Part shown: positions 48,001-61,510 of the stretch, in pieces
Numbering within the stretch: the first letter of the stretch is position 1
Layout of the letters: each line of letters begins with the position of its first letter
Assembly: GCA_030386875.1 (NCBI GenBank)
Contig: CM059567.1
Coordinates: forward strand, 85,243,130 to 85,307,129
Length of the DNA stretch: 64,000 nt
Origin: Morinoia aosen
Lineage: Eukaryota; Arthropoda; Malacostraca; Amphipoda; Talitridae
Direction: 5' to 3'
Notes under the pieces: model-generated
What the model was told of the DNA's origin: nothing
The model's database searches: none
What the model saw: the letters and a program-made list of their open reading frames with translations, nothing else
Made by a program: the position numbers and the translations under genes

Positions 48001-50051
48001 TCACGCTATGTGTTAAAAATGACGTCTTTCAAAACTCCAAAATTAAACTATAACAAGTTTCTCCTTGGAAATGCAGTATTCACATGTATTCGAAATTATT
48101 TTGAACATTATTTTTCGTTCAATCTGGTTAATAGCTCGTTCGTTCAGTCTAGAGTACGTTTGGGATAAGTGCTCTAGAATAATAACATGGTGTTACTGTT
48201 GGTCATCCTAAAAGTCACTAAATTTATTCATGGCCATAAACTGTTACATCTTAACAACTAAGTATGATTCTTTTGACGCATCGCTTGTGGTGAAAAATAT
48301 GTCTCAAATGATTTAAAATGAGCCTTCCGACATATTTTCTTTATACTCTTTCTTTCACTCCCACTCTCTCTCTCTCTCTGTCTTTCTATCTCTCTTTTCA
48401 GTTTATATTAATCCTCCCCATCATATTTTGTAAAATGCACTTCATGTTGCAGACTTCAATGAATACGAAACGCAACTACGACGCTCTAAACATTAGTTCT
48501 AGCACGTCTCAGGGAGTGTGTTGATGTTAAAGTTACTCGTGATGGATTTTGCTTCTAGGTTTAGCGTGACAATTCGTTTTTTGGAGTGAGGCTGACTGGG
48601 CAATCTTAGTAACTTAGAACAAAATTTTATATCGTTCTCTTAGGGCTGGGAAAATTGGTGCTTGAAACTCTCAGCTTTTTTTATGCGAGCGTACTTTTGA
48701 ATAAATGCAAGTGGCTGTACAAAGCTATGTATTTTTCGCGTAAAATTAATATTTAATTCTTGCAAATACACAACAAAAACTCTTTGTGCTATTCATAAGG
48801 AAAAGTTTTCACGCACAGAACTTTAGTGAATTCACGTATGAAATTGCAAGGAGCGTCAGTCGTTCTGATCTAGTATCATTATTTGAATTAATTTTCATAC
48901 ATGGTATCAGCCAGAAAAGCAGTCGATTTAAAAATAATGTAGTTTGTACAATATTTATGCTAGAAGGCTGAAATAGGCTTCGTGTGAAAGAGCAAGATTT
49001 AAAATTTGATTTTATTCCCAGAAATTTTGTTATTGGGCAAACCTTTCAAATAAATGTGACATTCATCATTGAAAATTATGTTATATAACAATATTTGATC
49101 AGAACTGCTTATATTTTTTATTTTGCAGCAAAACAAAAACTTCTGATCTTATGTCCTGCTGTGAGATTTCTTGATGGCATTAAATTTTCTATAGTTTTCA
49201 GTAACGTTATTTTTTCAGAATGAAATGAGCGGGGTTTATTTTACATGAATCTCATCAGAAAACTTCCTCACTGATTTCGTTTTATCATCGGTAATTAAAA
49301 TCCTAACCCTGGTAATTTTTGTTTTTGTCCTCAGGTGATCCAAATAGACAAAATTATTGAAACAAAATTAAATTTTAAATCCTGATCTTTTAAATGAAGC
49401 ATATTTCAGCCTTCTACCACTAATATTTTACAGACTACAGCCTTTTTCAATCGGCTACTTTTCTAGCGGCTACCCTGTACTTCTGGCAAAACTAATTTAT
49501 GGTCGTAATTTGCACTCATGTTCTACATTTTTTCAATAATTACACTTTAAGACATATTTTAAATTAAAAAGTAAAATTATTGATTATTCGCCAAATGAGC
49601 TGAAATTTGAGGGCAGGTATGAACATTATAATACATTATTGCATAGACTGAGACTGAGCACTCAATGCACTCAAACATCATGTTCTTGGTATAAATCAGA
49701 CAATTTTTAATTTCCACTACCTTTCAATCAACTTTCAAGCCTTAACTCTTGGTGCAAACGCTCAAGACAGAGAAATAATCATTGTTCGGCCAGCTAAAGG
49801 ATGGCATATATTGCCATAAAGACCGACGGTAGACAATCGTTTGAGCTTTCAAATACCAAATAGGCTCCTGTTTTCCTGCTCATACACCTGTTTATCTATT
49901 TCAGAACCATGACCTTGTAAGAAGATCTAAAACACTTATATCGTGAAACAACCATTTTCGTTTTATTCAAATGCGCGAATGCGCATGCATGGTGTTCAAA
50001 TAAGTAACGAATACTCGTTTCGTTTTAAATAAATGATTCGCTTCTGTTCAG
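42066..50051. other. no supported gene
   Basis: AT-rich sequence with a (TC)12 tract at 42,669-42,692, (CTG)5 at 45,574-45,588 and a CT tract near 48,364-48,379. Open frames at 44,906-45,235 (plus, 109 codons; contains TTCGCGGAAAAACG twice about 70 bp apart), 46,252-46,626 (minus, 124 codons) and 47,339-47,689 (plus, 116 codons, GC-rich second half) lack motifs, promoter or splice context and are left unassigned. Confidence 0.4.
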
Positions 50052-50169
50052 GTTCTGCTGCTCGATCAACATTGGGTGAAAGGAGGAAAAAGTGCCACGC
50101 CAATTCGAAGCTTAAAAATGAGGCTCCACGGACCTTCTTTCATCCCGTTGCTGCTATTCACCTTGCACT
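50052..50169 (+). CDS. first coding exon with signal peptide
   Basis: ATG at 50,118 in a favourable context (AAAAATGAGG) starts MRLHGPSFIPLLLFTLH, a basic start plus a hydrophobic core like a signal peptide. One base then leads into a consensus donor GTAAGTG at 50,170. Upstream, TTCTGTTCAG at 50,042-50,051 could be the acceptor of an untranslated 5' part. It would begin a gene for a secreted or membrane protein. A possible next acceptor is TTTGCAG at about 50,467, which in phase gives only C-P-I-G-S-E-S-S-L-N-W-P then a stop. So either the product is a 29-residue peptide or the true next exon is further on. Confidence 0.4.
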
Positions 50170-53100
50170 GTAAGTGATGGCATTTTTATTTCGCTTATTT
50201 GAAGAGCGTCTCGTTAGCGAACGCTGTGCAAAGTATCATGCGAACATTTGAAATCTTCGAACAGCTATATTATTGCTAACGAGTATGGATACACTGAGGT
50301 TCATTTTGTATGCAGTTTAAATTGTTATGGAGTCAATGCGTATTGAGTTACGTGGTTTTTTAGCGTAAATCTTACTTTTCAAATGGAATTGAGGTATTTC
50401 TTTAAGCATTGTACTGTTCTAAGTTTTAATGGATTAATTTTGTTTGTTATCGTGCACTGCTTTGCAGGTCCCATAGGCTCAGAGAGTTCATTAAATTGGC
50501 CTTAACGCTCGGGCTAATTTAATTCGGCGAATGCACGTGCCACTTTATGAGCAAACAGGGCCTCGAAAGTCGTTATGTTTTACATTAGTCTTAAGCTTAA
50601 TGAGGCGATATAACAAAAATTTCAAGAGTACTGGCAACTTTCACCCACGGATAGAAGTTACCAAATGCAGGAACCAAAATTTTCAAGAGTAGCGCTTTTG
50701 TGTCGTTTCCATTAAGGGAATTTGGTAGAAAAATGAACGAATACGAAGTTTCGGCTGCTTGTACGTTAATGATTCAAATAAAATAACGTGCTAAAAAACA
50801 GCCCCATATATTGAGGTGCCCACTCACGCTGCAATTAGGGTATAACCAAAAGGCCTCACCTTCCATATATGTATATTTATATTTATATGTACATAATATT
50901 TACGTGTATACATTGTTCGAATCGTAACTTTCAGCAGGGTTTGCAGGAAATCATCGCTTTCAAGTATTCTACTCTGCTACATGTATTTTATTTGCGAATC
51001 TCTGTACAAACGAAAGTTGTGCGAAACTGAACAGCATTACATAACAAAATTGCTATAATGAAGGTGCACAGATAGGGTAATTAGTTCAGTAAAAGAACTC
51101 GAAATTCATGGGCGCAGTACTGCACTTGTGAGAGTTTTTCTTTCTTCATCGCTTGTATCGGGCGAAGCTACAGGGCAGACGGCCAAGTTCCTTTTCTTCT
51201 GAAGGTAAAAAAAGCAGTTATTCCTCGTTCCTCTATTTTTGCAGAGCTTCCAGGCTGAAAAACTGAGAGTAATGCAGTGAGCAAACATCGCCGTTGTTAC
51301 CGTTATTTTGCACTGGCAAAAACTCACTGTGAGGGAGAAACATCAAACTGGTGAAGATTTCTGTTGAAACTTCAAGAGAAGTTCCACAAAGAAAAGACGG
51401 CTGAGAAAATGCGTCTTTTGTGGAAACATTTTTCTAAAGCCTTGTAAAAGAATATTTTCCCTTTGGCGCTAAACTTTTCTCTCTGAGGGGAGTAAGCAAA
51501 CAGAGTAAGAACGACGCCTCTATTACGACCTTTGATGCGGCAGCGAGTGAATGCAGACGCGCTGCCCCTGCGCTCGAGTCTCGACTTTTCTTTAGAAGAG
51601 AATTTTGTTCCCAGTCTAACACCGTATTTTATGCTCTGCGTCGACTCCTGATGCATTTGAAGTAACTCCTATACGTATATTCCCTTTGTGAGCTTCGAGT
51701 TGCTCAGTCTAACAGCACATCTAGGATCGACGCTGAATCATTAATTTGTAAATCGAGAAAAATTTCTCTTGTCGACGATGTTATGTCGACATTAGGTGGA
51801 TTACCTATAATGGTGATTGGAATTATTCTTCAGAGTTCTGTTGGCAACACTGCGTACCTAATATGTTTAAAAACCGCCGTTTGAGTTCCTGCACGATTCG
51901 GTTAAAACGTGTATCTGTTGTTTCTCTTTATGAAAAAGGACCTAGTTAAGTATCAAGCGAGGACTCTAATTACCTTAGTAACCTTTTTAACTTTTTGATG
52001 CTTTAACCATTTTTGCTATTAAGCAATATGTAAGACAACAAGTATACAATTTACTTGAATCGCATGATTCATACCGAACTAATTTTTGGCTTACGCGGTT
52101 ATTACGTTATGAGCCATACCAAAAAACGATTTTTTCGCAGGCTCGAGTGACGAATATGCAAATAATATGAGAAGGTAAAAATTATTGCGAATCGCCATCA
52201 TTGGTATAGATATAATTTCAGACACTCTTCATCTCCTATTTGATTAATTTTGGTGAGCGTTTTGAGCTTTTATTGGAGTTTCAAGTTAATTGTTTTCACT
52301 TCGGGATTTTTTCGAATGATTAAGAAGAATTTCTGCAGTTATTCTTTGCTAACGGAGAGCCCTCATCTCGACAGAATGATTACGAGGTCCTGAATATACT
52401 TACGTGGTACTTTCGTGACTGCATGAAGTCAGAGGAAGACTGAATGTCTTTGAGACTGTGAATCGGAAAATCCTCCTCATTTGCGGTTAGAAACATTTCA
52501 AACATCACCAAAATCAAACAAATTTTGGCTAGCACGATGTCTATTGAACTTGAATAAGAAACCGCATTCGCCCCTGGCCATCATAAATAGCTGCACCAAT
52601 ATTGATCAGTGGTAACAACGGAATGCTGAGCATACAATGAGCAGCAACAATTTGTTCCTATTAGCAGAAATTGAAGTTGAAAATACATTGGAAGTCGACA
52701 ATGTATTTTTCTCAGAATTAAGGGCTGATGTCTTCTGTACACTAAAATCAATTTAGTGAGTGTTTAATTAGTTAGGCTATTATGCTTGGACCGGATACTC
52801 TAACATTTTACTCCATGGCAGCCGTGCAGCCGGCTGTAAAATCTCACCTGCCGACATGTCTACCGTGTGTGTGGTGGTTTCTAGTTGGAACTCTGGAGTT
52901 CGTGCTTTTACCCCTTAGTATACATCATCTGTTTATCTCGCAGTATTGCTTCATGCCGTGCAAACCACTTTGTTTTGAAAAAATCTAACCTGAGAATATG
53001 GGCCAATAACAATATTACGTTAGGAAGACGAGTTGTCAGGAAAGCATTTATTGCTGGTGATTCCGCGACAGTACCTTAAATTTTTGTAAAATTCATTCTC

Positions 53101-55740
53101 TGTTGTAAATAAGGTTAGTCTACAGGTAGAAAGTGTTCCTGATACTTTAAGTGTCTGTGTCACAGAACATTTATTAATATAATAATAAGAACTAACTAGT
53201 AGACAAATTACATTACACACGATGAATTGCACATCTTGTACTCATAATGTCCCTCACTCAATTTGAATATTAGATCATATTAAAACCATATCTGATTGAG
53301 GTGAACATTCACATTTAAATCTCTACACGATTGTTCACGAATATAAATAATCCCACTAAAGCTATTACCTCTATGGGAAATGATATGCGATCACATGAAT
53401 CGTCAAGACCTCATGTGAAGCCACCTTCTATTATGAAAGATCAGGTTTGATGCTTGTGTCGTGAATTGGTGTGTTTTGTGCTACATGCGTGATGAAATAA
53501 AATTGTTTGGTATGACCAAAAGGTATTCCTAATTCGAGCTAAAATTATACTTTAATTTTTAAAAGCCGTTCATCGCGTTTTAGATTATAAAAAATGTTGA
53601 TAAATAGATTGAAAACAGCAAAATTACAGTGGAAATCCGTATTCATTCGCCATATTCACTGTTAATTATGAGTTCGATGAATTAGCTACTAATTGAAAGC
53701 GCATTTTCATGTGATTAAGTTCAATTTTGTACAAAAGTATTGATTCAAAAATGAGCTCATTCTATACCTACAGCGCATGCAACAACTTCTAAAAAGGAAA
53801 ACATCATAAGCCGAACTTTATGAATGACGCAACATCGCTTCGAGAAAGCAACATTTCATTCTTAAATTAACCCATATGAGGGATTGGGATTTTAGCTCAC
53901 TAAATACTACGGAGACTTGGATTTGATTGCGTTGTGGCATCAGAATTGAGAATTAGTCATATTACTTGATATAAGAAAGTTCAAAAGTAATTTAATATCT
54001 CCCAGAGGGAAATTTCCTTTGCGTCTAGGTTTTCTCCAGTGCTAAAGTTACAAAACGAAGGCAATGATCTGCGATAAGGTCTCACGCCAGCTACGTCAAT
54101 TTAATGAAATTATTTCTGTTCGTGTGTGAGGGCAATTTCAACAGCGTATCTCTTCACATTATCAGATGAGGTCAAGTTACACATGCTGGCATATCAGGCG
54201 AAGGAAGCGCAGGCTCAAGCCGCTGGCACAATTAATATGCTGGCTATACTTTGTGTTTTACAGCAGAATGAGGTCGGATGTCTGCGTCGCGAATGCATGT
54301 TAGTTTTGACCTACTTTTTGCACATCGAGACTCGATGCTAGAATGCGACGCTCAAATATTTTCAAACTGCCAAAAGTTGTCTCCGGTAAAGAATTTCAGT
54401 GGTTAAAATAATGATGAGCGAATTGGCTTTCGAACTCTAACAATTTAGTTTTGACACACTTGGTGTAAAAGCTTTGCATTCAGAAAATGTGTTATTTCGG
54501 AAATGTGAGGTCACAGATTTTTTAAAACTACGTTTTCAAATTTGGAACATTATCAGTAACAATCATGATAGCGCGTCGTAAAATACTGCCTGTCATTATC
54601 GTTGTTGCCTATAGTGTAGTAGCTAAAATGACAAAATACATACTTTCCAATACATGCATACTTTCCAATGGATTACTGATTAAACGGAAACATTGACTTT
54701 GTTCAGTGCCTAGAGATCCTGACGATGTTCAGTGGAAAGAATCGATTACAACAAAATTAAAGTTTCACAGATTCCTAAAGTTGCGCGGAGCTTTAGCAAA
54801 AGAGCGTGCTGCTGCTTTACCTCTCCTCAAACGAGCTATCCTTCATCAAAGCATCAACAATAGTCAGCCCATTTTGTTATAGTATTTTAGTTGTAATTAA
54901 AACAGCTTTAAAAAAGAAGGAGAACGTGAAATGTCAGCCTCTTCAGCAAGAAGGTTGCTCCTGCAACCCGTCTGGCCTAGGTTCTCTGCAAGCCTTACCA
55001 GAGAAGCTTATTTGCTACGGAAATAAAATTCTAAATCTCAGGCGAGGTACATGACCTAACCCCGAACCTCCTCAGCCATGACGTAGTGTAGCGCCTTGCT
55101 ATTGCGTCACGATGAAGGCTGAAGACACGTTGTTTCCCTACTCTATAGGAATGACTCATTGTAGGATTCTGGCGTCAGTACTGTCGCTGCCGTTTCATCT
55201 GCAACATTAAACTTCAAATTTTAGGGAGTGGGTAATACATTACAATTTTTCATCAGCCATGCATGATTAATACAACGTTATCACTAGTTCTACGAAATTA
55301 GAACTTAGAAGAATAAGTTGTTCAATTTGATAGTTATCATTTGCGAAGTAAAAAAACTTAACTACGCATTCAAGCTATTTCATTTTAACTGGAAAAAGTA
55401 ACACTTGATTCACCACGAGACATATTCCTATACGAAGAGAATCCTGAGGTTGTTAGGATGATAAAACACAAATATGCATGCAGAAAATTTTTAGTGAAGT
55501 AAAAAATTCTGATGAAGTTTAGGGCTTCACTCCTAGCTTCTAAAAAAAGCTTATACGTCCGACATCTTATTCGGGGGGACGAGCTGACGTGTCTGCGTGT
55601 TTCAGAACACAAACCAAATGTGTGTAAAGTGGTTGAGGGTGGAAACGTCGTATTCAACTCGAGGATGCATTCTGATCAAGCGGAAACGTGGTTGGGTCTC
55701 CCGTGCGTGTTCCATACCAAAATTGAGGGTTTTGCCAGAA
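50170..55740. other. no supported gene
   Basis: Includes the putative intron after the signal-peptide exon. A GC-richer stretch at 51,120-51,660 and frames at 52,782-53,079 and 54,126-54,341 were examined and not recognised. A short duplication, ATACTTTCCAAT, lies near 54,641-54,670. Confidence 0.4.
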
Positions 55741-55886
55741 AATGAAATTGACGACGCGAATAGAGCTAAGACCTCGAACGACATTAACAACTCGAATAAA
55801 ATTAGTAACTCGAAGAAAATTTACACCTCGTTTGAAATTTGTACGTCGAACACAATCAACATCTCGAATAGAAATAACATCATGCG
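55741..55886 (+). repeat. 18-bp tandem repeat, about 8 units, coding-compatible
   Basis: Degenerate units of 18 bp end in CTCG or a near match; examples are AACGACATTAACAACTCG and AATAAAATTAGTAACTCG. Since 18 is divisible by three, one plus frame runs through as hexapeptides NDINNS, NKISNS, KKIYTS, FEICTS, NTINIS. It lies within a frame at 55,597-55,923. That the unit length and open frame are both kept while the bases diverge hints at selection on a peptide, but no start, splice or homology evidence supports a gene. Confidence 0.75.
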
Positions 55887-56512
55887 AAGAAAAACATCCG
55901 GAACAAAATTAACATGTATATAATTATCATTTCTGTCGCACTAATGAGATAAGGAGTAAACAAGATTTGGAACCACTTAAATTTGGTCAGGATATCATAT
56001 GGAATTCAGGTGAAACTAACTCCTTAAGTTGTCAAAGGTTTGATTGAGCAGCTGATCTCGAATACAGTACCACTGAAATACAACCTGGAGTAAAGCTATC
56101 GGCAAACAATCGCACAAACCTGTTTCATGTCAGGCCAGACCCATCGAGCTTCAGCATTGGCGGATCAGCATAATCCATTAAAACGACACTCTTGTATAGG
56201 CGATCGAAGGTTCACAGCTTACACAGAAGAACGCAACCACCACGAGAGGATGCGCGTAGGGTCCACCACTTGCAGTTTCTCGGGAGTACACACGCAGGAT
56301 CCAATGCTGTCACTGCCATCAAGACTAACGCGAGCATCTTTGTCCAGAGCCCGCACACTTCTTAGCAGTGCCTTTTTGAGACTTTTTTCTTCGGACACAT
56401 GCAGAACAACTCATGGTCAGAGAGCGTATGTTTGGGAGTCCCCGTAAGGCTGACATGTATAATTTCAAACCGGGGAGTGTTCCTACTGGCATCCAGACCA
56501 TAGCCGTTTTCC
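55887..56512. other. no supported gene
   Basis: A GC-richer region at 56,120-56,450 is open in several frames (for example 56,127-56,447, 106 codons). I recognise no domain and could not choose a strand. Confidence 0.35.
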
Positions 56513-56578
56513 CGGTGCCAATCAATTCCTGTCCTGGTGCCGCTCAATTTCTGTCCCGGTCCCGATCAATTTCTAATA
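56513..56578. repeat. 22-bp tandem repeat, 3 units
   Basis: CGGTGCCAATCAATTCCTGT and two diverged copies, each 22 bp. Confidence 0.8.
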
Positions 56579-59500
56579 AAAATGAGTTCCCTATAGAACT
56601 AAACTCAGTTCTACACAAATGATAGTGGTCTAGCACACTTTACCGACAGTTGAACAAAATAATCACTAGTTCGACTGAACTACACGAGAGAAAATCTAAA
56701 TTCCAATATATGTCATTCAATGCTGAATTAAGCTGAATCACGGCAAGCACACACTTTATAGAGTGTTTTGAAGGGATTTGATTGCTGAAAGAAGAAAAAA
56801 CGTATGTATTTATACAATTAGACTAGACAAGTAGAAAAACCTAAGATTCAACTTTATTTTAACAATACGCAGCTCGGAACGCTGACATGCATTGTATACA
56901 TTACCGAGTTCCAGCGAACATTCAAAAGTGTAGTTTTCATGACACCAAATTTTTTCAACGCGTCTGAGTACTTTCAAATGATTAAACGTCCGTTGAGCAA
57001 ACGTTCTTTTTGAAACAGTTAAATGGTTAAAAATACACTCCAACATCGTATAAATATCTGATATAGAGTCACAAGCGAGCTGAAGTACTCATATTCTCTG
57101 AGCCCTTGTAATGTCACTGTGTTGTGCCTTTTCCAGTATCCAAAATGAAAGACCCGTAATACACAAATAACAATAACCGCTCGCCCGAGTTTCGGACAAT
57201 GAAGCTGTTGTCGTATTTCCGAGTACAGTATTGCTACATTGTAGTTTCTTAGAATACAAAGAGCCTACGCCGATTCTCTTTTAGTGCTCCGACGTTCATT
57301 CATGGCCCAAATATGAGCATGCGTTTCCTACGAAATCGGAAGGATTTGCTTGCCGATGCAGTCGATTCTTTTTATTGGAATGTCAGATGGCGCACCCGTG
57401 CTCTAGCGTTTGTTAGTAAATCCGTAGAATTTCCTTACTACTGTAATCAATTGGGCTTAATGCAACGGTTGATCCATTAGGAGACGCGCGAAGCATGCTG
57501 ACGCAGGCGCTGGATTTCGAAGAGACGACCCGCCACCAAGCAATTACTGCTGCGGAGGAGAATATCAGCGTGCCGCGCGTAGTTGGCCGCTCGTGTACCG
57601 CCAACAATTGGAGCGCTTCAAACGACCATTTGAAAGCCTTGATTGCGCTCTCAGCTGCTCTTAGGCCTCTGGAATCAGACTGCAATACCAAAAAATACAA
57701 AATTCAACCAGGATTCGTTTGGACCAAAGCACTCTTGTGTTCAGGCCTTTATTTGAACTTGATGAAATCGTTCAGCAAGCGACGATTTTTCTTTAAATTG
57801 TGAAGAGCATTCAAAGAAAATCTTCGGATAACTTGATATAATATTTTGGTAAGTTTTTAACTTCCATTCGTTCAAAGTTTTTGAAAGGACTCTCCCAGCA
57901 ATCTAAGTTCAACAATGAAATGAGACATTCGAAGCGGATGCAGAGAATTCCATTTTCTCTGGTACAAAAGCATACGCTGAGTCTTACTCGATTTTTCTGA
58001 AGATGGCGCATTTCTTCTGAACTTTACTGAGATAAGCTCTCCAAAAGTTCACTCGCCAGGCCCAGTGATAAAAACACTGTAGAAATTTATTCATTCAAAG
58101 CCCTAACTCTCTTTCTGCCAACCTGAAGAACTACCTTTCTCAAAGAATCGTCTAGATTTACTTTTTTTGATTCATATCATTTGTTCGCATGGAGCAACTA
58201 AACTTTTAAAAACTTTTAAATAATCTGTGTGTGGAAAATAAAAATCGCGCTCGTTCGTTTTTTTTTTTTGGATTTGATCGGAATATGCGTCTATGATTCA
58301 AGTGTTCCACTGTTTTATGGTCAGAAGTGAAACTGAAAACAGAGCGGCTCCTTATTTGATCAAAAAATTCGACTTTTGTGATTTTTTCACTGCATGGATA
58401 CCACTTATAAAGCACTGGTCAAAGCAACCCAGTAACATGAATTCTGAAATGTCCTTCCTCTGCTAGTTACAGTGTATCATTCATTTTACAAACAAATGAA
58501 AACAAATTAAAAACAAGTTAAGGTTACAAATTGATAATTTTTGTGATTTCTTCCCTGGAATCGATCGTGAAGCTAGAGCAATCTGTTTTTAAATTTCAAA
58601 ATGTTTATAGTTTTTTTCTTTCGATGAATTATTCAAGTAGAGAAACTCTTAAACATTGTTTTCGACGATCAACATGTGAATTAAAATACCACTTCCCTCT
58701 TGTCGATGTTCATGCTATAGCTGAGTTTCAGGACAATGATATTCATTGCAATGGTATCTGACAGGTGTCAGAATTTCCGCGTACAATATTCAGATTTGTC
58801 TTTGGGGCGAGTTAACAATCAAGCTGAGATGTCATTAGGAATATTTCGAGGGATTAACTAACTTATCCAGGTATAGTACACAAAGTGAATATGAAACTGT
58901 TAACATAATAAACGATTTTAGGTGGATATCTCAGAAAAACGTTACTTAGTATACTAAACTTACAGCATACTGTCAGCTCTTACATATAGGTGTAGATGAG
59001 AGACTGATTTACGCGCAGCCTCGTCGTCCCGGTCAGTACCTTAACAGCGTTGTGTTCAATTGAAGCTCAAAAGTAAATTCAGATGTAACGCAACGTCATT
59101 TTTCAATATTAAAATGAACAATAATGTAATATTAACCTGCCCTCATTTGATTTCTTCGTCTACCTCACCTAGAAATTTTGCTTGTGACCATCGGTGGAAT
59201 ACTCGCATCACCTCCTCAGTGATTTTCGGTCGGTCACCAAGCACTACGCGTTAATTTAATGGACCTATTCAGATATGGCTCAAGAAATCTCAATAGAAAC
59301 TACAGAAAACTGCCTGTTCGCTAACTGTGGACTAAATGCACGTTCTTTATTCTGTCCCGTGAGAGCTTAACCTTTAATTATTTATCAGCAAGAAAGTGAC
59401 ATTAAATGCAGTGTATAAGTATGATAGCAAACTTTTCCTAAAACTCTCTCATGTCTTTTATTTCACGTGTCAAAGAGGAAAATGCAACCGCGTTTGATAA

Positions 59501-61013
59501 TAAGAGAAATGAAACAGAGCTCCTCAAGTATCATGAATTTTGACTCCATTCAAGAAACTCCAAGCGATCACAATTTCGACAAAAACAAAATTTCTACTTA
59601 AACTTTGTGCTCATTCTATTGTGCTCGTAGAAATCCTTGAGGTGCTGCGCGCTGTCAAGAAATTTGGACAATTTATAGCTTTCTATAATCTTTTAGTTCA
59701 TTCTCGCGCCTGAAAAGTGCTTTTCTGGTATCGTCTTTTTCAGTCAACTTGCGCGGTCGTTGCACTCATATCTCACCAGCACTATATATTTGCTCGAGGA
59801 GACAAGCTTTTTCTTATCTCAAAAAAGGCGTATAAACAAAATAAAACAAAGTTTTAAACTGTTATTCGTTTGAAAGCATGATCTTATTTCAATGCATCTG
59901 AAATTTGTATAAAGTTTAGACGTCAATGCAGCTCAAGTAGATTGCACAACAGTAGGCCAACAAATTATATGTACCACATTTCAGAGAGTTTTATCGCTTT
60001 TTCCAATGTTTTTACAAACGTGATGGTAATTCATAATTTAACAGCATGTCTGACCCTTCGTAAAACCTGTGCATGAGAGAAACCCATTTAAGTTGGTATA
60101 ATTTATTTCAGGTAAATAGGTATACCATGTGAAATTTTTGATTAATAGAAACTCAGACAGTGAAATCTAAATACTTCAAAATTAATGACCTGTCTAAAAA
60201 TGAAGGAAAATTAAAAGATAAAAGCAATGACAGGAAAAAGAAAAGGGGACAACGAAGTCGCGTTTTCAGCGAGAACTACTCGTATATTGAAATACGCCGA
60301 AACTATTTCAAAATGTCAGTCTTCAAAATTGCTAACAGGAATTTATTTTCCACCGCTACGGTATGAAAAATGTTTAGTGTTGCTAAGTTCCTTCAAAACC
60401 TGCATGCTGCAAAGCACAGCGTCCTTGAATGTCAAATTCTTCACTGTTCAGCCGACTTTCACCCGTTAAAATGATGAATTTCTTTCTAAGGATAGAAATA
60501 CACTCTTCATCAATGAGAATAACTTTAGGAGACGAGATCCATTTTGTGCAGAAATAATTTGAGCTGCTATCTCTGAAAAAAATCTCTTACGTAGCTGTGC
60601 CTCGTGAAGTTAAAATCTGCTCGAAGTAGAATTTAAATGATATTTTAACAGCCGCTCTAACAGGACGTTGCTATGCAGTTACCAGCGATGTGATATGAAA
60701 ATTCCAACACCGAGCCTCACTACTTCCATGTCATGACGGTGTGCTAAACAGAAACTAATGTCCTATACTAACATCAGCAAATAAGAATATATTCCCATGG
60801 TCGTTATCTAAGTACGTTTGGTCATTGTTTCTGTATCTCATTTGATGATGATTCATTATTCACATCTAGTAGAGACATTAAAGCCCCATTGACCAAATTA
60901 AGGGAATTAAAGGATTCAGATGATTAGGTATTCAAAATTTTACTTGCTGTTTTATTCTTTCAAATGAAGATTATGTTGAACCTTACCAATGTTGATAGCA
61001 ACTCATTGAAGTA
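56579..61013. other. no supported gene
   Basis: AT-rich apart from a GC-rich island at 57,480-57,700 that is open on both strands (plus 57,495-57,803; minus 57,413-57,700). Neither translation is recognised. The frames at 60,160-60,469 are Lys-rich chance-like frames. Confidence 0.35.
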
Positions 61014-61510
61014 TTGGTTCATGTAATTTATTTCAAATATGGCCAGATGTATTCTACACGGCATAAAACTATCGATACTTTCGAAGGCGTAAGATTTCCT
61101 GGATATTTTCAGAACTTACTGCAAGGATATTTAGACAAAAAGGCCTGTGAAAACTTCCTGTTGTTGGTCATGGAAAGGTGCTACGATGTTTTTAACGGCG
61201 GGATGCAATCGCACTTCGCTAGAGCGGTAAACCGCTCGCCTGACCATTTAGGAGCGATGCAGCACCCTCTCGTTCATTAGTTGAGACCGACCCTGACAAG
61301 ATCAAATGGATCCGACAACGCGAATTCTTGCTAGCATCGCGTTCACTTTTTTCCGAAAAAACTGCTCCTGACAGTTTAAAGGATAGCCTCCGGTGTTTTG
61401 AAATGAATTGCAGTGACACAGTCACAAAAAAAAGAAACGGACAAGCAATCATGATTCTGAAAAACATTGAAACTTTTAGATCGAAAAATATTCCACTAGC
61501 TGCGGATTAG
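61014..61510 (+). pseudogene. broken coding region, possibly transposase-derived
   Basis: Two plus frames follow each other. The first (61,014-61,280) contains ACENFLLLVMERCYDVFNGG. The second, open from about 61,284, contains DPDKIKWIRQREF, then CFEMNCSDTVTKKRNGQAIM and ends at 61,510. A frameshift near 61,280 would join them. The FxxxMxxCYDVFN stretch loosely recalls the FDxxN segment of THAP/P-element-type transposases. The similarity is weak and from memory, so the call is tentative. No terminal repeats were found. Confidence 0.25.

Noticed and set aside
49300..49390. Terminal exon after the strong acceptor TTTTTGTCCTCAG
   Set aside because: Only 16 low-complexity codons follow before a stop. 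No partner exon and no GC rise.
57413..57803. Gene on the GC-rich island
   Set aside because: Open on both strands with similar length. No recognisable domain, start context or splice sites on either.
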